64,000 bases of DNA from Sarocladium kiliense (GCA_030734395.1 JAUZTG010000048.1:1-64000); one strand, 5' to 3'. Counted from the stretch's first letter, positions 10,866-22,366 are shown. Numbers and translations: made by a program. The notes: a model not told the origin generated them from the sequence alone.

Positions 10866-11435
10866 TGGTACAAATCTTATTTTATAGAGCCTCGAACCCA
10901 ATATAGACCTTTGATGAGTGACTTCAAGCGCACGTCGGAGTAATCTTAATTTTGATGTCAGATACTTCTCTGTGACGGAGCTACTCTTGTTTCTACTAGT
11001 CTGGGCGGAAGTCCGGGGATCATGAAAACTCCACCTTTCTCCGAGTTCTCATCCCCGATGTTGCGGGGGACAGGAAAGTTTGTTTGCTTCATCCCCACCT
11101 TTCCCCGGTACTTATCCCGTTACGATCCAACTCTTGAGACTCGGGGTTAGAACACCTCGCCTCGGACTTGATCCAAAGCAGCAAATGAGGGCGTAGATCG
11201 TATCGTGGCCTGTCCAATGCCTGAAGCTGATCTTCATTGTGCATCTTCTTTCGCAGCGAGTCTGCCATGGGGACATGACCATGAACAACGCAAAGCATAC
11301 CGGCCGTTCGATTAGACGTAACATATGGCCTCAGCTTATTCGTTGAAGTATATAATGTGGTGAAATATCCTCCTTGAAGAACGAATCTGGGCACACAGCC
11401 TTCGTAGCCCAGTTCCACATTACAACCTTGCGCGA
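10866..11435. other. Intergenic, no gene
   Basis: Spacer between the hydrophobin-like gene and the hydrolase. Minus-strand frames here overlap the hydrolase start and have no domain. It contains the hydrolase promoter. Confidence 0.4.
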
Positions 11436-11444
11436 TATATAAGG
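11436..11444 (+). promoter_or_regulatory. TATA box of the alpha/beta hydrolase gene
   Basis: TATATAAGG lies 60 bases upstream of the second ATG (11504) and 27 bases upstream of the first (11471). With a normal 25-35 base spacing, transcription would start at about 11465-11475, so 11504 is the more likely start codon. Confidence 0.45.
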
Positions 11445-11503
11445 ACCGTCCCCCTTCAACCTTCTCAAAGATGAAATTGTCACTTTCAATTATTGCTACC
11501 ATC

Positions 11504-12325
11504 ATGGCTTCAAATAAGCCTACAATTGTCTTCACTCCTGGAGCTTGGCACAAGCCCTCTTGCTTCGATCTTGTCAAAGAGAAGCTTGAACATGGAGGGT
11601 ATCCCGTTGTGGGCATTACTCTGCCGAGTGTTGGTGCTGAACCGCCGAACTTGAATGCAACCGACGACGCCCTAGTCCTACGGGACGTTCTCGAACAACT
11701 GACAGGCCGCGGCAGGGATGTTGTTCTGGTCAGTCACTCCTATGGTGGAGTGGTTGCCGGCAATGCACTCGAGGGCCTTGGTGCCAAGCAACGTGCAGCT
11801 GCCGGGAAGAAGGGTGGAGTTATCGTCAACACATATGTCACTTCTTTCGCTGTGCCGAAGGGATTATCATTGGTCGATTTGCTTCCAAACCACGAATATC
11901 TTCCATGGATGAGGAGAGAGGTCCGTCCTGAGCCTTACCGCCCACATGATAATAGGAGACACAGGCTAAATGCTTTACAGGGCAATTATGTTTACCCCGA
12001 TACTCCGGAAGAAATATTCTATCACGACTTATCACCAGAGGCTCAGCGAAAGGCCATTGCCGATCTCACTTGGCAGTCAGCTCCCGTCTACGACAGCCGT
12101 TCGACTTATGAACCTTGGCATGACATTCCATCAGCATACCTGATCACGGATGATGATCGAGCCATCGTGCCACAGGCGCAGGAGGGTATGATTGGTCTTC
12201 TCGGGTCCGAAGCTCTGGTCGAGCATGTCAACTCATCACACTCACCTTTCCTATCCCATCCTGATGTTGTCGCGGACTTCATACGAAAGGCAGCCCGCCA
12301 TGGTGCTAAAGTCAACGAGGCTTAG
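11504..12325 (+). CDS. Alpha/beta hydrolase (AB hydrolase 6 type esterase)
   Basis: A single-exon protein of 273 residues from the ATG at 11504. An in-frame ATG at 11471 would add 11 residues but sits very close to the predicted transcription start. The oxyanion-side motif TPGAWH follows the first strand. The nucleophile elbow SHSYGG is near residue 80, an acidic residue lies in ITDDDRAI near residue 215, and the catalytic His is in SSHSPF near 246. This is the Ser-Asp-His order and length of the family that includes salicylate-type and lactone esterases. There is no clear signal peptide, so it is probably cytosolic. It is convergent with the subtilase gene. The substrate is unknown. Confidence 0.85.
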   Translation: MASNKPTIVFTPGAWHKPSCFDLVKEKLEHGGYPVVGITLPSVGAEPPNLNATDDALVLRDVLEQLTGRGRDVVLVSHSYGGVVAGNALEGLGAKQRAAAGKKGGVIVNTYVTSFAVPKGLSLVDLLPNHEYLPWMRREVRPEPYRPHDNRRHRLNALQGNYVYPDTPEEIFYHDLSPEAQRKAIADLTWQSAPVYDSRSTYEPWHDIPSAYLITDDDRAIVPQAQEGMIGLLGSEALVEHVNSSHSPFLSHPDVVADFIRKAARHGAKVNEA

Positions 12326-12606
12326 AAGTGGTTTGCAAGCATATCACAGATCAAGGGAAGGCGAAGGTTGTTCAAGGGATAGGCTTAGCAATACGTGTCT
12401 GCATCGAACGCTATTCCAGTACATCAAGGCAATTCATCTATCAAGGCATGTCAAGACTGATTGACATTCAGTATAGATACTCTGATTTGTAGTAGTCAGG
12501 CCTGTGTCAACTTTGATGATAAGCCAGGTTCTTCACAAGTGGCGATCGAGGCGCAATGAGCTCTGCTCCTATATTCCTAGGCTCCCGAGTAGAATTGAAT
12601 ACGCTC

Positions 12607-15372
12607 CTATGTATACTCCAACCGGAAAGGCGCCGCCCTTGACACTACCCAATCGTCTTCCTCGTCTCTATTCCCACGGATGCGAAGAGCGCGAACTAGG
12701 AATGAGTAATGCCCAGTCGGAAGCTTAGTAAAGCCATCGCGATAAGCAACCGTCCCGTTCCACACATCAAACCAGTTCCATACTGGGGAGAATTCATACG
12801 AGAATATGTTCCCGGCAATTGCGATCCCATCCTCTAGATAAGTGGCTACCTCATCCGCCGTGTCAAACACAGGGATAACATCAACACGTAGAAATGGTGT
12901 GCCTATCTGTGTTTTGTAGGTCACGGCGGGCAAGTCACCTGGGCTTTGGAATGTGGTGTTTGCCGGTTGGGCCGATCGCGTATTATTGTCAACCAGAAAT
13001 ATTTCTTCAGGGATCAGGTATGTCGGATCAGACTTCATGCTGCCTGCAACGCCAAGATGGTATAGTAAGGCTGGGTTCGAAACCATCAGTCCTGCTAAGC
13101 TCAATATACCCGCTGTACACTGGCAGTCTCTGTCTCGATAACCCTTCTTGTGGTGTTGCGCTCGCCTGAAAGCAACCTTGCCACCAGCCGGGACTGTGAC
13201 TGACGACGCAGAAAATTCAATTGCGGCATAAGCATCAGGCGCGATTGGTAATGGTGCCTTCGCTGGGGAGGTTTCACCGTCCTTTATCGTGTAGACCGTG
13301 AGAGCTGGCAGGTGCCGGATGTTGTACTGTACATCTCGTGTACCTTTGTTCTCGAGGCCAAAGGTTGCGCTCTCGATGAAGGCATCGGAGTCATTAAAGG
13401 AAACGCTCGACGGGGAAACCAGGACCATTGAGTGTGATGCATCGTATGCCTGTGCAAGACCAGCACCCTGCTGCGGCACGGGTGGTAGGGCTTCAAGGCG
13501 GTGGGGGTACTCGAGCCATTTCCTTGGGGAAGCCGTCGTTTGTAGTAGCGATCGGAGCTCCTGCGGATTCCTTACGCTTGTTGCCTCCATAACGAGAGCG
13601 TAAATGCTAGCAAGCTGAGGGGTTGCCATAGAAGTCCCACTCTGAACAGAATAATACCCTTGCGTCGTTGGCCACAGCGAGAGGATATCCCCACCGACGC
13701 CCAGGAGGTCAACTTTGACGTCAAGCTCCCACGTAGGGCCCCAGCTAGACCATTCATTTACTAAGCCACCATCTGTGACACTGTTGTTGAAATATCGATA
13801 CGTTCTCTCTGACTGTTCGTATCCAGTAATCGCGAGTTCGAGGTCAACGCCTGCTTGGATTCGCTCTCTCCATGCTTTACCCTGGGCCCAAGGGACTGTG
13901 CCACATCCCATGACGTCGGGACATATGGGTACCGTGAAAAGGCTACAGGCAAATTTAGGTCATTACATCATTCCTACCAATGTATGTGGAGATCAACACT
14001 TACATGTCTGGCTCATCTCTGTAGAAGATAATGAACTCTGCTCTCTTCTCATGCAGGAACTCCTGGGCAGTCCATTCGTCCCCACATGCACCAGCCTCGA
14101 CGAGGATAATGAAATCACTCAGATCCGGAGTGTCGTCAGGAAGCGGGTTACAGACTTCCCATTCATCCCCTTCTGCCGTTCGCTCTGGTGTGACCAACCA
14201 AACGCGCCGCGACAGGCTTTGGGCAAAGACTGGCCTGCCACTGAGGTATACAAAAGAGCCATTGGGTCCATCACCGGTTGAGAATGAGCCAACCTTGACT
14301 AGCACTGCAACACGATCACTCTTAACAGATCCAATCGCATCAACGCCGAGCCCTGTGGCGGCGGACCCGACGCTGAACATTGAGTAGTAGTTAACAGCGT
14401 CGTTACCACTCCCAGAGAGGACCACCGTCCCTGCATCGACAATCCGCTGAGCGATGACGGTTATCGCATCTTCATTCCACCCACTCAGACGAGTAATGCT
14501 GGCGGTAATGATATCGGCACCGTCAGCGTGCGCCCGACAATACCCTTTGATGATGAGCTCATTCGTGGTGTATCCACTACAGCCGATGACACGATAAGCG
14601 CCAATTGACGAACCATATGCTGCTCCAAGAAAGCCCATGGGATTCTCCTGCGCGGCAATGATGCCCGCGACATGTGTCTCATGGCCATTGCATTGTGCGA
14701 GCGGGTCATCGTCGGGCTGCGGTGTCGACGTACTGTCCTCAAAACTGTCGCCAACGAAGTCATAGCCGAACGACACAAGGCAGCCTTGGCCGAAACAGCC
14801 GCCCAGAGCAGGGTGTTTGTAATCGATACCACTGTCCACGATTCCAATCTTGATTCCTTTGCCTGAGAATCCTTTAGCATGAAGTTGATCGACATGAGTC
14901 ATGCCGTGCGGCGGATTGTCCGTCGTTCCTCCCACAGGTGTATCATCCGCAACTTGACGATCCCACAGGCGGGTAGCAGTGTGCCTTTGGAGACCTTGCG
15001 CTGTCGCATTTTGCATATCAGAAGTCTCAGACTGGTAAATGATCTCGACGGGCCAAAAGTTCTTGACTAGCGATGTCTGGGCCATTTTCGCCTCTAGAAT
15101 GAGACAAGTTTCCACGGCCTCGGACAGATCTTGTTCGTGAATCTGGAGGGAGACTCCATTGAAGACGGAATACCTAAAACTCGTGCGCTTCGTCATGTTC
15201 AGACCTTGGGCACGCAGCTCCTCAAACAGTATCGACTCATCTTGGTGTCCATGCGCAAACTCGACGATATAAGCACCAGGAGCGAGGCTTCTTGTCTCGG
15301 AGCGTCCGTGGACAGCTTGGAGAGCTAGCTCAAAAGGCCGATAAGGTGAATATAAAGTCTGACAGAAGTCAT
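12607..15372 (-). CDS. Secreted subtilisin-family serine protease (S8) with propeptide and PA-type insert; 5' end out of frame
   Basis: Two exons (15372-14004 and 13942-12607) separated by a 61-base intron with donor GTAAGT. The I9-type propeptide (PGAYIVEF) precedes the catalytic domain: Asp in GIVDSGID, His in GHETHVAG, Ser in SGTSMATP. An insert of about 150 residues between His and Ser fits a protease-associated domain, and a long C-terminal Fn3-like region follows. The start is problematic. A signal-peptide-like frame from the ATG at 15372 (MTSVRLYIHLIGLL) ends at a TAG, whereas the propeptide frame (LALQAVHG onward) is shifted by one. One extra T in the TTTT run at 15333-15336 would join them and make the total a whole number of codons (902). 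Without it, no ATG precedes the propeptide in frame until 15196. It may be an inactive allele or a sequence error. Confidence 0.85.
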
Positions 15373-15450
15373 AATATCGTGTATTGACTTCTCTGTGGGA
15401 GCCAATTCATCCTAGCTTGAGGCGTTCTCCTCGCTCAAGATGAAGCATCA

Positions 15451-15460
15451 CCTTATATAG
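15451..15460 (-). promoter_or_regulatory. TATA box of the subtilase gene
   Basis: CTATATAAGG on the minus strand, 80 bases before the ATG at 15372. It places the transcription start near 15425 and supports 15372 as the intended start region. A 13-codon frame beginning ATGAATTGG follows the predicted start; its TGA overlaps the 15372 ATG (ATGA). Confidence 0.4.
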
Positions 15461-15893
15461 ACGCCGTCAGCAGCGGCATCCAGGTGAGCCGACGCACCAG
15501 TGTGTTTCTTTCGTGCGCGGCGATAACGGATGGTGTTGCCAGGCTGACCGGGAGCTTACTGACTCAAATCGGTTTCTCACCGGTCGAGCCCTCAAGATTC
15601 ACCTTACAGGGGGCCGGGGCGAACTTGAGACGTGCCGAACCATGGTACTTCTTGCCTATGTCGCCGGGCGTGCGCCTTTGCTCACGATAGACACGTACTT
15701 TTGGGCGGATCGTTTTCATGAAGCATATGTCCGCTTTTAGATAGCCAATAGTAGAGTAAGCAGTCACTACTCCGAACTCGAAGGACAATTTCGTCTTTCC
15801 GCCTAAATTGAACGTGTTCAGGGGTAGGCATTGTCTGACATTCATTGACCGCCCTGATGGGCAATGTCTTTCATACCCAAAGATCTTTGCTTT
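15461..15893. other. Intergenic, no gene
   Basis: Spacer between the subtilase promoter and the 3' end of the NmrA-like gene. No domain-bearing frame is seen. Confidence 0.4.
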
Positions 15894-16835
15894 TCATGAC
15901 ACCTTGCTTTCCTTATGGTCAGCGATCACCTGTGTGAGAACTTGGTCCAGATCCTCGTCCTCCAGGCCTAAGAGGTCCATGGCAAAGCCCTCTTTGCCTC
16001 TCCAGTCCGCCTCCAACGTTCCGATGACAAAGACTACCTCCTCAATAGCCGCATGGTCGCCCGCATCGGCCTTTGACTTCTCCTTCTCCAGAAAACTTTT
16101 TGATTCCAGATCTTCCGTTTTCCATTTGCTCCCAGTAGCCTTCTCTAATGCAGCGAGAAGCTCAAGCTGCGTGATACAAAAGCTCTGGACATATAATGCC
16201 TGGTTCTGTGTCTCTTGGGGCAGCTTGAGCGTTCGCACGGTTGCCTCGGCCACCCGACGCAGAGTTGACGTCGATGCCTTCACGTTGCCCCCATCGAGAG
16301 TTTGTGCAGTTTGACCATCCAGATCAAAGTGTAGAAGACCGCTACGCAGTCCAAAGTCGAAGAAATGGCCACATATGATAGACGTCCAGGTGAAATGGCC
16401 GCCCTGTTTGGCGCTGCTGGCAGCAAGCTTCTCGAGCTTTTCCCGGACCAGTGTCTTGTCGCGGTAGAGCTTCAAAGTCTCTTGCGCCCATGGACTGGCA
16501 GCGTCACAACTTCCAAAGTCGGCGGGGATGAAGCGTCGAACGCCAGCCCGAAACGCAGCCTCAACAAGGCGAAGATGCTGATTTACGTCCTTGAGAGGGA
16601 AGGACGATATCACAACATCTTGCCCTTGGAGGACGCCGGTCAACTCCTCAAGAGAGAGCTCGGGCGACACGGTTATTTCTGTGGCTTTGCTTGTGGATGG
16701 AGAAGATGAGGAGCTTCTCCTGCGTATGACTGTGATCTCAAAGCTACCATCGGCTTCCAGTGCAGAAAGTATGGGTGCCCCAACATTGCCATTGGCTCCA
16801 ATGAGGCAAACGTTCTTGAACGGCGGAGATGACAT
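15894..16835 (-). CDS. NmrA-like / isoflavone-reductase-family NAD(P)-binding protein
   Basis: Single exon, 313 residues. An N-terminal dinucleotide-binding motif GANGNVGAPIL near residue 13 is followed by an RRR stretch, as in NADPH-preferring members. The RFIPADFG motif near residue 103 is diagnostic of the isoflavone-reductase/NmrA subgroup. Members either reduce phenylpropanoid ethers and isoflavones or act as redox-sensing regulators; sequence alone does not separate these roles. It lies at the edge of a group with a 4CL-like ligase and an alcohol dehydrogenase, which favours an enzymatic role in aromatic metabolism (inference). Cytosolic. Confidence 0.85.
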   Translation of the reverse strand: MSSPPFKNVCLIGANGNVGAPILSALEADGSFEITVIRRRSSSSSPSTSKATEITVSPELSLEELTGVLQGQDVVISSFPLKDVNQHLRLVEAAFRAGVRRFIPADFGSCDAASPWAQETLKLYRDKTLVREKLEKLAASSAKQGGHFTWTSIICGHFFDFGLRSGLLHFDLDGQTAQTLDGGNVKASTSTLRRVAEATVRTLKLPQETQNQALYVQSFCITQLELLAALEKATGSKWKTEDLESKSFLEKEKSKADAGDHAAIEEVVFVIGTLEADWRGKEGFAMDLLGLEDEDLDQVLTQVIADHKESKVS

Positions 16836-17401
16836 CTTTGTGGGCGCGTCAACAAGTGTCCAGCCGATGATCTAGTTATCGAAGTGTTGTTGCAAGTCAG
16901 ATGCTTTGCAGGCTGTGACTTTTCACGGTCGCGCAATATGGCGGGTGGCTCACGATGAGGGGAATATGGAGGGGACGACGTCACGGCTAGTTAGCCTGGG
17001 GAATAAGGAACCAGAAACCCCTCCATCAGGCACTGGACTCGAGCCCGTCGTCGACTTGCGCTATTACACACCAGTTCTGAGTGCTTAGAGCCCTTTCGCT
17101 GCTATAGTGCAGCCATACAAATCTATCCAAAAAATCTTCCCTGGGGCCTTAGTCCGTTCCACAGCCATGGTGGTTCCTGGTTCGTCACGCATATTCCCCC
17201 TTCAGAAGCCACTGGACCACTCTCCACCTATTCCTCGCTGGCAGCTTGTGTTCCCGCCCGAAGTCACACATGTCTGGCCAGCTTACATAGGGGTTCAGGT
17301 GCGCACCTGTCAGAATCAAGCCAATGCTCAAGCGAAGGATGAGGCAGAGGCCGGCATTGAATCCTGGATATCCGATCAATCCACTACTGGATCTCTCATA
17401 G
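16836..17401. other. Intergenic, no supported gene
   Basis: Upstream region of the NmrA-like gene and possible 5' remains of the HET-protein relic that follows. No legible domain. Confidence 0.35.
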
Positions 17402-17761
17402 CAGAGCGTTTCACGTGCATCAGAGGGAGACGACATTGAAGGCTCAAGCGTATGGGTCTGCTACTGGCGATGCGAGAGCGCGTTCCAGCGAAGCATTGAG
17501 CGACTCGATCTGGGCAGCTTACATAGCCGTCTTACCGCAGATGGCCGAGAGAGTATAGGGATCTGGTACGAGGCGTTTGTCAGCGCAACAACAAGATTGG
17601 AGACAAATTATACCGGGACTGATTACTTGCCTGGGCTGACAAAGCTCCCGGGGACAGTCCCTAAAGAGCACTCACTCACTGCTTACTGGGGTACCGCCCG
17701 TGATCGAAGACCAGACGCCGCTTTAAATCGATTTGAGAAAACGGAGAAGCCGTTATACTAA
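17402..17761 (+). pseudogene. Relic of the C-terminal part of a HET-domain protein
   Basis: A frame of 119 codons bounded by TAG (17399) and TAA (17759) reads YWRCES near its start. It then reads IWYEAF, LETNYTGTDYLPGLTKL and HSLTAYWG. HET-type heterokaryon-incompatibility proteins have a YWECR/FWECR motif, then W(Y/..) with a LT..D.LPAL segment, then YLAGLW. The match in order and spacing is good, but there is no HET core upstream in frame and the YLAGLW equivalent is broken. It is probably a decayed copy, with the remainder to about 18300 unreadable. Confidence 0.45.
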
Positions 17762-18316
17762 CACCCGGTAACACCGAACAAAAGCTCCCTTGAAAACATC
17801 ACGGGAAGTAACAATGACAACATTGTTCACATCCGCAGCGGACAATATTGGGACACGTGCGCGGCCGATGAAGTGCATTCGTATGAGACGAGGCTCGAAC
17901 CCGCGCTTGAATCTGGCTTACGATACCTGTGGGACCATCCAGTCGAGTCAGGCGCCATGGGCGTGAGGTACCTGCGAAATTCGCCTCGTGGGTTACCATC
18001 CGATCCAGGACCAAGTCGCAAGGAGACATGCGTGACCGGTTTCTTTGAGTCTGTCGAGTCTGGAGAATTGGGCTCATACCCACAAATCGCACCTCGCTAT
18101 CTATCACGGAGCGATGAAGCACGCCAAGAAAGTCGGGAAAGAGCGAAAGTTCAGGACGTGGCACGAAGTCAGTATCCTAGAGAAGGACGCCTCAAAGTTG
18201 CAATACCTGAATTGTGTTCCTGGCACTGGGGTTGCCTCATTCCTACCTTGCGACACTACATAATCGCAAAACCAATAAAGCTCAATTACACATCGAGTCT
18301 ACCCTTAAGTGCAAGC
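17762..18316. other. Intergenic; open frames without a domain
   Basis: A plus-strand frame (17873-18334) and a minus-strand frame stay open here but show no recognisable motif. They may be the tail of the HET relic. A GGTTCGAGCC box on the minus strand near 17885 was examined as a tRNA B box and not accepted. Confidence 0.3.
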
Positions 18317-20184
18317 TCAAAGCTTAGCCTGTAGCTCCCGTAGCTTTCTCCGCAGGATCTTTCCAGACGGACTCCTCGGCACCGCGTCGACAAACTCAAT
18401 TCCACCACGGAGCTGCTTGTAAGGCGCTACTCTGTCTTTCACAAATTGTAACAAAGCCTCGGCTGAGACCTGACTGCCTGACCCTGAAGCTCGCACAACG
18501 TATGCTTTCGGCACCTCCGTCTCACCAGACGAGATGCCTACAACTGCCGCGTCGCTCACGGCGGGGTGTGATGCTAGGAGGCCTTCAAGCTCTGCTGGGG
18601 CAACCTGCAGTCCTTTGTACTTGATCAACTCCTTGAATGAAAGTTAGCCAACCCCGAAAATGTTGGAAGATTGATGGCATATTACCTTCTTCCTATCCAC
18701 CACATACACTAAGTCGCCTTCAACGCGGAGAACATCGCCGGTTCTCATCCAACCATCGGGGGTGAATGATGCCTTGTTGGCTTCTTCGTTATTGTGGTAT
18801 CCCTGCGCCACGATAGGGCCTCTCAGAAGAGCTTCGCCAGGCTGGCCAGGGGTCACATCATTGCCTTCCTCGTCAACAAGCCTTCCATATCTTCATTAGC
18901 TCCATACCGTGGCAAGACTTGTCTGGATTCCGGCTTACCGCAGTTCAACGTTCGGGATAAGTGGTCCCAAACTTCCCAGGGTATCAGTTCGGTCAGGAGG
19001 AACATAGGTCGCCGCTCCTCCGTTCTCAGTCAAACCCCACGTCTGCCTCAGCACCCCATTGATCTTCTCTCCAACCGCAGCCTGGATTTCTGCGCTCAGC
19101 GGTGCAGCACCGCTGATGGCGCTTCGAAGCTGTCGAAATTGATCCTTCACCGCTGGATGCTTGGCTATAGCCATCCAGATCGGTGGTACGGAAAACATTC
19201 CCGTGATCTTCAAAGTAGCACAATACCGTACGAAATCTTCGAAGTTGAAACTCGGCATCCAGTAAACGACGTGTCCCTCGAACATAGGGTTTATGAAGTA
19301 GCCTTGGATGCCAGCGATGTGCGCTGTGGGGAGATGCCCCAGCGTCCTGCCTTGCCAACCATCCCGCTCCCACTCATCCGTGGTTGGCCGTGTAAGCGAT
19401 GAGACAAGGAAGACTTGTGCTACGAGATTCAAATGGGAAAGCCGGACACCTAACTCGAAATGTTAGAATGGTGCGATTTCTTCTTCACGGTATGAAAGTA
19501 AGACCTTTGGGCAATCCGGTTGTACCAGAGGAGTATACAAGACAGGCTGTCTGGTTTGCTAGTGTCTCTGGATTCGTAATAGCCGTCCATTCGAGACTAT
19601 GGCGGAAACTGCAAATTTGCGACCCGTCACTGTTTCTCAGCTTGACTTCTGGGTGCGATTCGAGGACCAGGATGCAGCTTCGAGGCAGACCAGCCTCCGA
19701 AGCAGCTTTGAGAGCGACAGATTCGAGTTCTCTGCTGCATGCCAACACTTGTGCTGGTCCATCTCGGATCTGCCGCGCCAATTCTGAAGCGGTTGCTGCA
19801 GGCGAGGCGGCAGAGTACACACCTCCCGCAGCGATTACACCGTAGAAGAAACAAGCCAGAGCTGATTGGCCAAGGGAGAATCCTACAACGACGTCTTGCC
19901 CCGCGCCATTGGCGCCGATCCCGTACTGGTGGCGGAGGAAGTGGGCGAAATTCTTTGTCAGAACCCGGGCATGACCTTTGGTGATGACTCGATCAGGGTC
20001 CCTGGCTTCGGCATGAAGGGGAGTACCTTCGTGGGTGTTTGCGAGCTTTGAGTCTATATCTTCTGAGTAAACCAGAGCGTGGAGCGAAACGATTGGGGAA
20101 TGACGCATGTAGCGCCAACATACCAAACAGCAATGTCAAGATATCAACATTCGGAAGCTGTACCGTCTTCGACGAATAGATCAT
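18317..20184 (-). CDS. 4-coumarate-CoA-ligase-like acyl-CoA synthetase with peroxisomal C-terminus
   Basis: Five exons (20184-20124, 20062-19505, 19449-18939, 18881-18686, 18631-18317) give 546 residues. The AMP-binding motif YSSGTTGLPKG lies near residue 200; the TWGLTE motif, GWMRTGD and the C-terminal catalytic Lys segment PRSPSGKILRR follow in the right order. Length and motifs match fungal 4CL-like ligases that activate aromatic or medium-chain acids as CoA thioesters. The protein ends AKL, a type 1 peroxisomal targeting signal, so it probably works in peroxisomes. It neighbours an alcohol dehydrogenase, an EthD-like protein and an NmrA-like protein. The intron 2 donor (GTCTTAC) is weak; the others are canonical. 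Substrate unknown. Confidence 0.88.
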
Positions 20185-20724
20185 AGTGCTCTTCAGGCGA
20201 AACAAAGACAGCGGAGTCAAAATGGGCGATTCGCAGAAACAACACGGGCGCGACGCTCAAGGTACGTTGAGAAAAGATTCATGTGTGTTGGAGGAAGTAT
20301 GCCAAATGCTTTTTAAGATTGTCTTGACCTTCCAAGGTTGCGAAAATGTGCTGAAGAGGCCAATCGACCCCTCATTCGACAACTTTGCCTGCCCTCACTG
20401 TCACTCAATGGCTAATTATAATTGGACGAATCTGTCTTGAGGTCTGTCTGAACCTCGGCCGACACTTTCGCGGAGAACTACCCCACACTTGGATCGAGAG
20501 GGGGCCACGGCATCCAAGTTTTAGCTTGCATGCCCCAGAGCTAGAGTTCCGCGATAGGTCCGCCCCTGGCTCCATTTGGGGTGGTTGCTCCGAGCTCACG
20601 AGTCCATGTTCCAGCATTGCGAATGTCGTGAGAGCCGCTCAGAGTTTTGCCCTGTTCTGAACTAGGCACAATCCAGCAGCAAGATATGCCAACGCATCTC
20701 CATGGCGTGGCTTTGCGATCGCGA
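20185..20724. other. Intergenic, no gene
   Basis: Promoter region of the ligase gene and 3' flank of the alcohol dehydrogenase gene. No domain-bearing frame is seen. Confidence 0.4.
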
Positions 20725-21873
20725 TTAGGCGAACTGAACAGCCAGTCGCCCTCGGACGTTCCCAGTTTGCAAGAGCTCTATCATTGCATGGATGTCATCC
20801 AGGCTCCTGTAGTATGTGGTGTGTGCTTTGACGCCGTGCTTTACAGAGAAGTCGATACACTCTTTCAGATTTGCAGGGATCGAGTTTGAGGCGCCATAAA
20901 TGCGAAATTTGTGAAGCGCGATGTCGATAGTGTTGAACGTCAAGGGTTCCTGAGGGTGACCCACGACCATCAATATGCCGTTCGGTCGCAGCACCCTTGG
21001 TGCCTCATCATATGAGCGCTTGGAACTGGTGTAATTGACCACCGCGTGACAACCGCCATTAGTGATGCTCTTGATCTCTGCCACGTAATCGAGATCGGTT
21101 TTCGTGTTGAAGGTGTACGCAGCGCCACCCTTTTCTGCCTCTTCCAGTTGCTCATCAACTACGTCAAGCGCAATAACTTGGTAACCCTTCGCCTTGGCGT
21201 ATTGGACTCCTAGGCAAGGTTGGATTAATTAGTTTTATGCGATTAAGGCGGTTGCACCTCGGAGCAGAATCGATTTACCAAGATGGCCCAACCCTCCACA
21301 ACCAACGATTGCTACCCAGGACCCTGCTGGCAGTCCTAGATCAGCAATGCCATGGTAGCTCGTCACCCCCGCACAAAACAGAGGAGCAGCCTCAGCCGCT
21401 GGAAGTCCCTTGGGGAGGACAATCGCGTTACGATAGTGGACTGCAATATATTCTGAGAAAAACCCATCGTAAGCGTGCCCAGGCATTCTGCATCCACCGT
21501 AAGTATCGCACCACATATGGTGGACCTGGCAAGCGTCGCAGTCGAAGCAAACGTTCGTCGAGGGAAGAAAGCCGACTTCTTGGCCCACCGAGAATCCTTT
21601 GCAGTCGGAACCGACCGCGACGATGACCCCAGAAGCCTCATGTCCCATCGTAATGGGCGGCGTATTCGGATCGGTTGGTTTCAAACCAAACTCGTCAGGC
21701 TCAAAGTTCATAAGGTCTGACCGGCAAAGACTGGTGCACAAGGTCTTGACCAGCAGTTCAAAGGCTTTTGGTGTGGGCACGGGTACCTCATTGACCCGAC
21801 ACGAGTTATCTTGGTGGTGGTACTGCGCCGCCTTCATGGTCTTCGGGATGGTTTCCATTCTGGGTCCGAGCAT
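20725..21873 (-). CDS. Zinc-dependent alcohol dehydrogenase (medium-chain, Adh1/CAD-like)
   Basis: Two exons (21873-21279, 21209-20725), 359 residues from the ATG at 21873; in-frame ATGs at 21858 and 21837 are alternatives, and MKAAQY at 21837 is the usual family start. Catalytic zinc ligands are in LCRSD and GHEASG. Four structural-zinc cysteines lie in CFDCDACQVHHMWC, and the Rossmann motif GCGGLGHLG spans the splice site. The family oxidises primary alcohols or reduces aldehydes with NAD(P)H, including cinnamyl and aryl aldehydes. It is transcribed in the same direction as the CoA ligase about 540 bases further on, consistent with one alcohol-aldehyde-acid-CoA route (inference). Confidence 0.88.
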
Positions 21874-22366
21874 TGTCTCCACGCTAAATCAATCGGCGCG
21901 TGTGACTGTTCACTACGACTTATTACTGGAATTAATAGCAGTTTTATAATACCAGGGGCACAGCAAGGTCTTCAATCAGTTTGGACTTCAACTCGGACTT
22001 CATTGCCGTTCGGAGTGAACCATCTCAATACACAGCAATTGGACACCTCGGGGTTTTTGTCCGCATGCAACCACTGTTGGAACTACTGATTCATCGCGAG
22101 TCACAGGTATGCGTTGTCTTGGTGAGAGCTAAGACTTTTTTGCACGTAGTGAACTTGAACGTCGGGAATTGAAATCCGATCTAAGGCACGTTCCGGGGAC
22201 ATCGGCCAACAGTACTGTAGGATGACTAGCCAGCCGCGGCCATAGTTTACTTGTTGTGTGCTACAAGAAGGCTATATCAGTCAGTATGAGATAAAGCTGG
22301 AGGGTCCCAGCAGTGCTAGCAAGCCACTCTATTCGTCTTGTTTTCTCATCTCTCACCTATAACATC
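21874..22366. other. Divergent promoter region of the alcohol dehydrogenase and EthD-like genes
   Basis: About 490 bases between two divergently transcribed genes. No ORF with a domain is seen. Shared regulation is plausible but no specific operator was recognised. Confidence 0.4.

Noticed and set aside
11089..11616. A 175-codon frame antisense to the hydrolase start
   Set aside because: It overlaps the hydrolase coding strand and its TATA box and has no recognisable motif.
17850..17960. Possible minus-strand tRNA with a GGTTCGAGCC B box
   Set aside because: No matching A box, acceptor stem or anticodon stem could be paired at proper distances; the T-stem needs several G-U pairs.
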